A stretch of 7,555 bases of DNA from contig CAIJTL010001154.1 of NCBI GenBank assembly GCA_903823545.1, forward strand, positions 1 through 7,555, read 5' to 3'. Both the position numbers and the translations under genes were made by a program. Source of the stretch: an uncultured Planctomycetaceae bacterium. Its GTDB lineage: Bacteria; Planctomycetota; Planctomycetia; Planctomycetales; Planctomycetaceae. The notes below the pieces were generated by a model that was given only the letters and a program-made list of their open reading frames with translations, ran no database searches and had not been told where the DNA came from. This document shows, piece by piece, positions 1-6,056 of the stretch (the first letter of the stretch is position 1; every line of letters begins with the position of its first letter).

Positions 1-684
1 CAGACGTTTTCCATCGGGGTGAAACGCCACGCTGCTGACTCCGCCGGAGTGTCCGGTGAGCGTGAGCTTTTCTTTTCCGGTGGTGGCGTCCCAAAGTTTG
101 ACCGTTTGATCTTGGCTTCCCGTGGCCAACGTTTTTCCGTCGGGGCTATACGCGACGCACGTGACCGATTTGCTGTGCCCTGACAACTCGTGCTTCGCTT
201 GACCGTTCGCGACGTCCCACACCCTCACCGAAAAATCGCTCCCCGCTGACGCCAGCCATTTTCCATCCGGGCTAAACGCGACGCCCATTACCGCGAGCGT
301 ATGCCCGTTGAACGTGCGCGTCAGCCGACCGCTCGTGGCATCCCACAAGATGACGGTCTTGTCATAACAGGCCAACGCAAGTCGTTTGCCATCCGCGCTA
401 AACACGACGCTCGTGATAACGCCCGTGTGACCTTTCAACGTGAGCGACTCCTGCCCGTTGGCAGCGTCCCACACCTTCACTGTTTGATCGTGGCTGGCAG
501 TGGCGAGCCATTTTCCGTTCGGGCTAAACGCCACGCATGTGACCTCACCCGAGTGACCTTTCACGGTGAGCAACTCCTTCCCGCTTGCGGCGTCCCAGAC
601 TTTCGCCGTCTGGTCCGCGCTCGCTGTTGCGAGCCGCTTTCCGTCTGGGCTAAACGCCACGCAATTTGCGAACGAGGTGTGTCC
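1..684 (-). repeat. Tandem 126-bp units encoding WD40 blades
   Basis: Five complete units and one partial unit lie inside the large fusion gene. Each is exactly 42 codons: the GH dipeptide codons begin at 684, 558, 432, 306, 180 and 54 on the minus strand, and the W of the WD dipeptide falls at residues 576, 618, 660, 702 and 744. Each unit carries FSPDGK-like, LATAS/D-Q-T and VWDA-G segments. The units differ at many bases, so this is a protein repeat with DNA similarity, not a recent satellite. Propellers usually need seven blades, so at least one more unit is expected beyond position 1. Confidence 0.92.
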
Positions 685-2322
685 GCTGAATGTGATCGCC
701 GACGGTTGCGTTGCGGCTGGTTGTGTTGCCGTCGGCTGAGTTGTTGCTGGTCGCGTCACTGTTGGTTGCGTTGCCGCGACATTTGCGGTCGGCTTTGTCG
801 GAAATGCTGTCCCAACTCCGGTCGCCAGCAAGTAGCGAGTCTTGTTGCTCAGCTTTTCGGCGAGCGGATCACGATAGACCAGTGGCATCGCAGCCAAAAC
901 CGCCGCGTTCTTCGGGTGATCCCACGGGACGGTGCCGTCGTATTGTTGGTAGAGCTGCGCTCCGCCCTGCTCAAGGAACGGCAGAATCAACACGCGCCAA
1001 CTGTGCCACGGCTTTCCATCTGGCCCGTAAACGACGGCGGGAGGCAGGTGCCTGTAGACCTGCTGATAATTGTGAAACGCCAGGGCGATTTCTTTGAGAG
1101 ATTTCAGATTCTTGGTCCGTGCTTCGGCATGACGGACGTGCTCTTGAGTTGTGGCGTAAGTCGGTTGAACCAGGTTGTGCCCCGGCGGATAAAGACTCGT
1201 CAGCGGCGAAGGTTCTTTGCCTGCGATCGTGAAGAGTGCCCGAAATTGCGCGCGATCCAAGCCCTCTTGAATGTGGAGGTATCGCGCCGAGCCGTCGGCA
1301 AACAGGAACGCTCCTGGGACGAAGGCGTTATCCGTGTTGTCCTTCGCCTGAAACGTCTCATCAAAGACGAGGTCATCCGGCTTGGTCCACGGAACCGCTC
1401 GACCTTCCGCAACGATGCCAGCAAAGGCAGTCTGGTTCGTCGCGTCAGTGATTTGAGCTAGCGAGGCGTGCGGACTCTTGGCAGCTTGGTTGCCCAGCGC
1501 GTACTTCCGCTCTTCCATTTCGGGAGTGACGAACTCAACCGTGAAACCACTTTCAGCCGGCTTGAGCTGGATATTTTCACCGCGCGCGGCGGTGATGGCC
1601 GCTCGTAGTGCTGGCTCCGGAATCGTGCGAGTCATCAAGCGAGTCGTTCCATCGCCGCTCATCGCAATGAAGTCGCCGTCGAATTGCCCGCCAAGTTTCG
1701 GCAGAGGTTGCTTGGGGTCGTAGACCAACTCGTCCGGCTTCGTCCACGGCACAGTCTCACCCGCTTCGGCCATCAAAAAAGTGTTGCTGGTTCCGTCGGG
1801 AGTTTTCACGAACGGTCGGCAAAAGACCGGGAAGAACGAGCGATCTCCCACGACGACCTTTTCGACAACAGACGACTTCAACGGAAACATCGCCTCGTCT
1901 CCGGCGAAGCCTCGGTAGTAAGTGTGTCCCTCTTTCGACTCGCCACGCACCGGCTTGAAGACTGCGGGCATCGTGGGAATGAGCTTGCGGTTGTGCTCGC
2001 TGTCCCACGGTTCGTCGAGCCGGAACTGTTTCCACAATGCTTCCTCACCGAGAGCAGGCAGAATCGCAACCCGCCAACTCAAGAGGAGCTTGCCATCCTG
2101 GTCGCTGTACCCCGCTGGGTAAGCCTTCTTCACAAATTCATTCGAGAGGTTCTTGGCCAGCGCGAGTCGGATCGCGTTCAACTGGTCGCGGCTTTTTTGA
2201 ACATACTCTTGCCGCTGTTTCACCGCGTCGGCTGTCTGTGCCGTCGCTATCGAACCGAACCAGCCTCCACCGATGACACAACACCACAGACCCAGCACGC
2301 TGAATTTGGCCAACTTGTTCAT
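1..2322 (-). CDS. Exported DUF1559-like / WD40 repeat fusion protein (3' end outside window)
   Basis: The frame is open from an ATG at 2322 to the window edge, giving 774 residues without a stop, so the C-terminus is missing. Residues 1-29 look like a signal peptide (hydrophobic core, then SIATAQ), so the protein is probably exported. Residues 38-230 resemble one full DUF1559 block (SWRVAILPALGEEALW, TPDGTSNTFLMAEAG, VPWTKPDELVYDP). Residues 283-351 repeat only the second half (VPWTKPDDLVFDE, FLFADGSARYL). Residues 401-487 repeat only the first half (LKEIALAFHNYQQVYRHLPP, SWRVLILPFLEQ). A Thr/Gln/Pro linker at 511-541 leads to WD40 blades with GH at 547, 589, 631, 673, 715 and 757. Five have WD dipeptides and the sixth is cut. 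Unlike typical DUF1559 proteins, it has no type IV pilin-like N-terminal methylation motif. WD40 propellers are usually protein-binding scaffolds; the ligand is unknown. The ribosome binding site is weak. The gene starts 96 bp after the preceding stop. Confidence 0.93.
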   Translation of the reverse strand, partial: MNKLAKFSVLGLWCCVIGGGWFGSIATAQTADAVKQRQEYVQKSRDQLNAIRLALAKNLSNEFVKKAYPAGYSDQDGKLLLSWRVAILPALGEEALWKQFRLDEPWDSEHNRKLIPTMPAVFKPVRGESKEGHTYYRGFAGDEAMFPLKSSVVEKVVVGDRSFFPVFCRPFVKTPDGTSNTFLMAEAGETVPWTKPDELVYDPKQPLPKLGGQFDGDFIAMSGDGTTRLMTRTIPEPALRAAITAARGENIQLKPAESGFTVEFVTPEMEERKYALGNQAAKSPHASLAQITDATNQTAFAGIVAEGRAVPWTKPDDLVFDETFQAKDNTDNAFVPGAFLFADGSARYLHIQEGLDRAQFRALFTIAGKEPSPLTSLYPPGHNLVQPTYATTQEHVRHAEARTKNLKSLKEIALAFHNYQQVYRHLPPAVVYGPDGKPWHSWRVLILPFLEQGGAQLYQQYDGTVPWDHPKNAAVLAAMPLVYRDPLAEKLSNKTRYLLATGVGTAFPTKPTANVAATQPTVTRPATTQPTATQPAATQPSAITFSGHTSFANCVAFSPDGKRLATASADQTAKVWDAASGKELLTVKGHSGEVTCVAFSPNGKWLATASHDQTVKVWDAANGQESLTLKGHTGVITSVVFSADGKRLALACYDKTVILWDATSGRLTRTFNGHTLAVMGVAFSPDGKWLASAGSDFSVRVWDVANGQAKHELSGHSKSVTCVAYSPDGKTLATGSQDQTVKLWDATTGKEKLTLTGHSGGVSSVAFHPDGKRL
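700..792 (-). repeat. Low-complexity TQP-rich linker coding segment
   Basis: Residues 511-541 of the fusion gene are almost only Thr, Ala, Gln, Pro and Val, with TQP recurring four times (ATQP, TTQP, ATQP, ATQP). This looks like an extended, flexible extracytoplasmic spacer between the DUF1559-like part and the WD40 propeller. The reading frame is kept throughout. Confidence 0.8.
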
Positions 2323-2418
2323 CGCAAAACTTTCGTTCGAGGAGCGTGAAACCTAACGCAATGATGCCCGAATGCCGTTTCAGCCCGACAGAAATTCTCA
2401 GAAATTGAACGTCACGGC

Positions 2419-3276
2419 TCATGAAGGGTTCGTCGGTTCCAACAGCGACAGCAGTTGGAGGGCCTCCTTGAGGAATGACTTTATCTCGTCCGGTGCGAGC
2501 AAAGCCTCGGCGCGGTAGACGAACAGTTTGTTGCCTGCTCCTTCAGTGCTCAGTGCCGAATGTTGCTCGTAGAACGTCAGGACATCGGCGTTGAACAATT
2601 CACGCACCGCGTTTTCGTCGTCTCCACGTAGCAGATAGTCGCGAGAGAATGTGGGGTGAGAGTCGAAATTGATGTCGCCATGTCCGACCCAAGTTCCAAT
2701 GGTGTTCCAAAAGTTTTCTGGACGCAGAGCGAACTCGGTTCGTTTGGTTCCCCGACGTTGTAGCCAGATCACCGTTTGAGAAACCTTCCGGCTGGTCTTT
2801 CCGTTGGGGACGAAATACTCGTGATCGAAAATGGCGACGTCGCTCCCCTCAATTTTTCCGTGCATCAGGTTGGAAAGTTTCTGGCGAGTCCCCAATGTGG
2901 CCAGATGGAATTCCTCCAAGCTTTGCTGAAAATTGTCGTGGCCTTGAGGTACAAATTGAAAGCCGAGTTGCTGAGCGACGACCGACAATTCGCGTTTCCG
3001 CTTCGCGGCCAGAAGATTCATCCGAACGATCGCTCGGTCATTGCTTCTGAAACAGAGAAAACAGGCGACGGCGGCGAACGCACCAACTCCGACCAGCCAA
3101 GCAACGGCATAGTCCATCCAGAATTTGAGATACCCCGCTCCTAACTGGAAAAACGGTGTCAACAAAAACAGGCCCAAGACTCCGGCGACTGCCCAAGCAA
3201 TCCATTCGGCCTTGGATACCGTGAGTGACTTGGCTGCGTCTTCATCTGAGATCGGCTTGTCCTGAGATGCTTGCAT
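2419..3276 (-). CDS. Membrane-anchored protein of unknown function, paralogue of the gene at 4914-5972
   Basis: The 285-residue product starts at ATG 3276, and no strong Shine-Dalgarno is visible. Two hydrophobic helices at about residues 25-47 and 57-76 form a membrane hairpin. They are followed by a basic stretch (AAKRKRE) and a soluble domain of about 190 residues, probably cytoplasmic. The soluble domain shares signature segments with the product of 4914-5972: L-NL-HG-I-G--VA-FD--Y (134-154), SH-TFS--YLLRG (206-218), FYEQHS-LSTE--GN (235-249) and L-PD-I--F--EA-QLL-LL (260-279). Unlike that paralogue it has no N-terminal zinc ribbon; its N-terminus is a short polar tail. I do not recognise an enzymatic motif. 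The gene lies between the zinc-ribbon gene at 3373-4002 and the DUF1559/WD40 gene, with 96-bp gaps on both sides. The coding call is firm and the function is unknown. Confidence 0.9.
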   Translation of the reverse strand: MQASQDKPISDEDAAKSLTVSKAEWIAWAVAGVLGLFLLTPFFQLGAGYLKFWMDYAVAWLVGVGAFAAVACFLCFRSNDRAIVRMNLLAAKRKRELSVVAQQLGFQFVPQGHDNFQQSLEEFHLATLGTRQKLSNLMHGKIEGSDVAIFDHEYFVPNGKTSRKVSQTVIWLQRRGTKRTEFALRPENFWNTIGTWVGHGDINFDSHPTFSRDYLLRGDDENAVRELFNADVLTFYEQHSALSTEGAGNKLFVYRAEALLAPDEIKSFLKEALQLLSLLEPTNPS

Positions 3277-3304
3277 TATTTTCGTGTCTTTAAGTGTGCT
3301 CTGT

Positions 3305-3354
3305 GGGCTGGTACTGCCCTGATTGAATTGTGCCCACGCACTTGGCGAGCGTGG
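3305..3354. repeat. Intergenic palindromic segment, possible dispersed repeat
   Basis: The 96-bp gap between two membrane-protein genes holds two perfect short hairpins. The first pairs GGGC at 3305-3308 with GCCC at 3316-3319, with a 7-nt loop. The second pairs CCACGC at 3334-3339 with GCGTGG at 3349-3354, with a 9-nt loop. Neither is followed by a T tract on the minus strand, so a rho-independent terminator is not favoured. The wording of the segment (CCACGCTCGCCAAG on the minus strand) resembles intergenic repeats I recall from planctomycete genomes, but I could not check this. Confidence 0.4.
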
Positions 3355-3372
3355 CTACTTAACTTCAGGACA

Positions 3373-4002
3373 TCAGACATCCCAATTGGTTCCGAACCAG
3401 TGGCAGCAGACCAAGCTGTGTTGTGTTTGGCCGTCGCGGTTTTTGTAGCTGACTTCGTAGAACTTCGCGTGTTTGCCTTGTGTCCAACCGCGAGTGAAGA
3501 ACGCTCCTTGGAACGGACGCCAGGAAATGCTTTGGATGGTTCCGTCATAGCTTTCGACGTCGTAGCGAATCCGATGGCGACAAAGTTGGTCATACCCCAC
3601 GAAGTATGCCAACGCGACACCGACACTCAGCAAGATTCTGAACAAATAGGTGAACTGCTGCCGTGGCATTTGCAGGCTCGCATACGCGATTGATCCGCCG
3701 ATCAGGACCACTGCGGCGATCGCAACGCCGATGATCAGCGGTTGTTTGCTGCCGCTCGTGCTGGCGGATGATTTCTTTCGTGACTTCTTTTTGGCGGAAC
3801 CGCTTTTGGTCCCGGCTCGACGGCGCACGGGTAGTAACTCACCCGTGACTTCGTCATTCGTCTCGCTGACTTCGGAGTCATTGTCGTCAGCACTCGGAAC
3901 TTGGATGAGCGTGCTGCAATCGCGGCACTTGAACCGCTTGCCCGCTTTGTCGTTGTTCAGGCGATAGCCTTTGCCGCAGTCGCAGGTGAGTTCAATTGCC
4001 AT
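3373..4002 (-). CDS. Zinc-ribbon membrane protein with small C-terminal beta-rich domain
   Basis: The 209-residue product begins MAIELTCDCG. Cysteines 7, 9, 26 and 29 form a CxC-x16-CxxC zinc ribbon with the same spacing as in the genes at 4914-5972 and 6057-6995. Residues 38-55 are acidic, and residues 59-86 are a basic Lys/Arg/Ser-rich linker (RRR, KKKSRKK). This linker favours a cytoplasmic N-terminus. Membrane helices lie at about 88-110 and 117-137. The tail (145-209) has a GTIQSISWRPF...FYEVSYKNRDGQTQHS pattern and ends in FGTNWDV. I recall this layout from uncharacterised planctomycete proteins, and it resembles the DUF3592 pattern of its neighbour. The start overlaps the upstream stop by 11 bp and has a good AAAGGGG ribosome binding site, so the pair is very probably cotranscribed and perhaps translationally coupled. 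Function is unknown. Confidence 0.9.
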   Translation of the reverse strand: MAIELTCDCGKGYRLNNDKAGKRFKCRDCSTLIQVPSADDNDSEVSETNDEVTGELLPVRRRAGTKSGSAKKKSRKKSSASTSGSKQPLIIGVAIAAVVLIGGSIAYASLQMPRQQFTYLFRILLSVGVALAYFVGYDQLCRHRIRYDVESYDGTIQSISWRPFQGAFFTRGWTQGKHAKFYEVSYKNRDGQTQHSLVCCHWFGTNWDV

Positions 4003-4750
4003 TGGCGTGCCCCTTTGTCATTGCTTTCCAAAGTCCGCGACCGCTGAACCACATTCCGATATAGCCCATCGCGGCAAACACTAGAGAGACAAGGATGCTC
4101 AGAATTCCGATCCAGTCACGTTGAAGCGAGGAGTCTCCAAAGGGGAGGATCGACATTGCCACGGCATCAATCGCGGCCATGAGAAAAACTCCGCCCCAGA
4201 TCATGATGGCTCCGGAACGAGGCCGAACGGATTGCATCCAAACACCCAGCACGATGAGTAGCGGAACGACGCAAGCGATGAGTACAAAGATCACGCGACT
4301 CGGCTTGCCTCGGACTCGCGAGAAACCAGCGATTCCAGAAATGTATTCTACGGGGACCGTCTCGCTGACTGACGGACCAGAACCAAAGCGGATTTCATCT
4401 CGCTCTTGTCGCTGCCGACCGCTCGCATCCGTAAAAGAATAATCGACGACCACCACGCTGTAGGTCCCTCCGTGGCGACCAGCACTTCGTTGCTCGTTGA
4501 ATTGCCGAGTGACCTTCGCGTCGATCGTCGTTCCGAGCACCGAATACAGGCACTCGCGACCGGAGAAGAAGCACATGACCCCGAGTAATCCTGTGGCAAG
4601 GATCAACAACTGAATTCTCGCGTCTTGCTTCTTCCTAGAAGCGTTCGTGTGCTGAGACAGTTCTCGCGCAGCTTCGATGAGGTCGTCCTTGTTGGTGGCC
4701 GACGAATGCTTCGCAGTCGTTTGATTTTTGTCGTGGTTTGGATGCGGCAT
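3992..4750 (-). CDS. DUF3592-type membrane protein
   Basis: The product is 252 residues from ATG 4750. An in-frame TTG at 4762 would add four residues; neither start has a clear ribosome binding site, and ATG was preferred. A polar, His/Asn/Lys-rich N-terminus ends in a basic patch (ASRKKQDAR) before helix 1 (about 46-62). Residues 68-150 show the DUF3592 pattern: a DAKVTRQF strand, YSVVVVDYSFTDASGRQRQ, then a VPVEYISGIAGFSRV element. Helices follow at about 153-172, 181-203 and 214-234. The positive-inside rule places the DUF3592 loop outside the cytoplasm and both termini inside. DUF3592 has no established biochemical role that I know of. The gene overlaps the downstream zinc-ribbon gene by 11 bp. 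Upstream, 163 bp containing a REP-like element separate it from the previous gene. Confidence 0.85.
   Translation of the reverse strand: MPHPNHDKNQTTAKHSSATNKDDLIEAARELSQHTNASRKKQDARIQLLILATGLLGVMCFFSGRECLYSVLGTTIDAKVTRQFNEQRSAGRHGGTYSVVVVDYSFTDASGRQRQERDEIRFGSGPSVSETVPVEYISGIAGFSRVRGKPSRVIFVLIACVVPLLIVLGVWMQSVRPRSGAIMIWGGVFLMAAIDAVAMSILPFGDSSLQRDWIGILSILVSLVFAAMGYIGMWFSGRGLWKAMTKGHANGN
4010..4016 (-). promoter_or_regulatory. Ribosome binding site of the 3373-4002 gene
   Basis: The minus-strand sequence AAAGGGG lies 7 nt before ATG 4002, inside the end of the DUF3592 gene. It supports this start despite the 11-bp overlap, and it fits reinitiation or coupling between the two genes. Confidence 0.6.
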
Positions 4751-4809
4751 GTGGTTGTTCAAGTTGTCTGTGTGAAATGCTTGTCAGAGTTAGAGGCTAT
4801 CTAAAAGGG

Positions 4810-4886
4810 GAGGGCGAGGCTCCCGCCGAGCCGCTGTTGTGATTCATATCCAACGACTTACGCGACCCGGCATGAGCCGTGCCCTC
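4810..4886. repeat. REP-like palindromic doublet, possible terminator
   Basis: Two related 24-nt units in inverted orientation (4810-4833 and 4863-4886) match at 18 of 24 positions when one is reverse-complemented. They are separated by 29 nt. Each unit is also a small hairpin: GGCTC/GAGCC at 4818-4822 and 4828-4832, and CGGC/GCCG at 4868-4871 and 4876-4879. On the minus strand, the direction of transcription, the structure starts 27 nt after the stop of the 4914-5972 gene. CCCCTTTT (4810-4803) follows it, so it could weaken or end transcription there. The layout resembles a bacterial REP/BIME element, and similar GC-rich sequences occur between planctomycete genes as I recall. Confidence 0.6.
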
Positions 4887-4913
4887 TCGATTTCAGGTTT
4901 CATGGATCGCCTT

Positions 4914-5972
4914 TCAGCAAGATTCTTTGGCTTGTCGCAGTAAAGCCAGCAGTTGAAACGCTTCGGTGACGAACGGCTGGATGTCGTCGGGTTTGAGTGA
5001 GGCTGACTCTCGGTAGTAGAGCAGGCTGTTGCCGGTCACTTCGGTGCTCAACCCCGAATGTTGTTCGTAGAAGTTGCGGACAGCGGCGGTGAATCGCTTG
5101 CGGATCGCGACTTCTTTTTCGCCTCGCAGAAGATAGTTTTCACTGAATGTGGCGTGCGACGCGAACGTGATGTCGCTTCGCCCAGAGACCATCTCAAAGA
5201 GATCTAGGTTGATCCAGCTTCTTGGTTTCAGCGAGAACGCGGGGAGCTTGGCACCACGCCACGACAACCACACGATTGTCAGATGCGGGTTCGCTTTTCC
5301 CTCGCGATAGTCGAAGTCAAAGAGAGCGACTCGAATGCCGTCGATGGTTCCGTGAATCAAGTTTGTCAGGCGATGTGCTCGACCGATCTTCCCCAATTGG
5401 GAAGTCAGGACTCGCCTCAGCAGCTCGGCGTTTCCGTCTGGAGAGAACCGCAATCTCAGTTCATTGGCAACGCCTCGCATCGCGTGCGTGTGCTTCCGCT
5501 GAGCGACGAGATTGAACCGATAAGCGAAAGTCAGACCAGGAATGAACAGGCAGTGAGGGACCAGCGCCGCGTAGACCCCAAACTTGCCGAGCACGCTCAG
5601 CACGACAAGAACAATCCCGCCGACTCCGACGAGCGACCAGAAGACTTGTTCGATAGTCGCCATCGCGGGCGACGCCACATCGTCATTCCATGAACCTAAG
5701 CCCGACTCCGTGTCATCAGTTTCCAATAGGTCTACCAGCTCGATGTTGCTCCTTTCGGTGGCCCATTCGGAGATGAGATTGGAAGTCGCCTCATCAATGT
5801 CCGCTTCGGCGGGGTTCCCAGCGTCCCAATCATCTCCGGGCGAAGCCGGTTCGAGTGTTGCCCGCGACAGGTCCAGCTCAATCTGACACTCCGGACAAGT
5901 CACGATTCGACCAGCACGCTCGCCCTCGGCCAAGAACTTGTTGCCACACTCGCAGATAATTTTGATTGCCAT
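4914..5972 (-). CDS. Zinc-ribbon membrane protein, paralogue of the gene at 2419-3276
   Basis: The 352-residue product starts MAIKIICECG at ATG 5972; no convincing Shine-Dalgarno is seen. Cysteines 7, 9, 26 and 29 (CxC-x16-CPEC) form a zinc ribbon. Residues 41-104 are an acidic, probably disordered linker rich in Asp, Glu and Ser, in contrast to the basic linkers of the other two zinc-ribbon genes. Two helices (about 108-128 and 132-150) are followed by RKHTHAMR and a soluble domain at 165-346. The domain shares SH-TFS--YLLRG (272-284), FYEQHS-LSTE--GN (301-315) and L-PDDI--F--EA-QLLALL (326-345) with the product of 2419-3276. The relation is clear but divergent, so the duplication is not recent. 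No catalytic motif is recognised. The soluble domain and the ribbon should both be cytoplasmic if the two helices form a hairpin. The gene lies 84 bp after the preceding gene, and a REP-like element follows it. Confidence 0.92.
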   Translation of the reverse strand: MAIKIICECGNKFLAEGERAGRIVTCPECQIELDLSRATLEPASPGDDWDAGNPAEADIDEATSNLISEWATERSNIELVDLLETDDTESGLGSWNDDVASPAMATIEQVFWSLVGVGGIVLVVLSVLGKFGVYAALVPHCLFIPGLTFAYRFNLVAQRKHTHAMRGVANELRLRFSPDGNAELLRRVLTSQLGKIGRAHRLTNLIHGTIDGIRVALFDFDYREGKANPHLTIVWLSWRGAKLPAFSLKPRSWINLDLFEMVSGRSDITFASHATFSENYLLRGEKEVAIRKRFTAAVRNFYEQHSGLSTEVTGNSLLYYRESASLKPDDIQPFVTEAFQLLALLRQAKESC

Positions 5973-6056
5973 GTTTCAGGAATCCCGAGTGTTTCGCAAC
6001 GAGCCAGTGATTCGTGTTGCTGGCAGTCACACAATGCGGTGCAAAGAGAAAAACGA

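Noticed and set aside
1..684. CRISPR-like periodic repeats
   Set aside because: The period is 126 bp, in frame, and encodes WD40 blades. There are no short identical repeats separated by unique spacers.
301..1461. 386-codon open frame on the plus strand
   Set aside because: It lies wholly antisense to the DUF1559/WD40 gene and spans the WD40 repeats and beyond. Its repeated Arg/Ala/Phe segments are mirror images of the blade periodicity, and the composition (very high Arg and Cys) is not protein-like.
1684..2349. 221-codon open frame on the plus strand
   Set aside because: It is antisense to the signal peptide and first DUF1559-like block of the minus-strand gene, which has recognisable family motifs, while this frame has none.
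2323..2418. Possible terminator or promoter between the genes at 2419 and 2322
   Set aside because: I found only a short direct repeat (AATTTCTG twice on the minus strand) and no stable stem or convincing -35/-10 pair.
6003..6024. GCCAG/CTGGC hairpin in the gap 5973-6056
   Set aside because: The stem is only 5 bp with a 12-nt loop and no T tract, which is within chance expectation.
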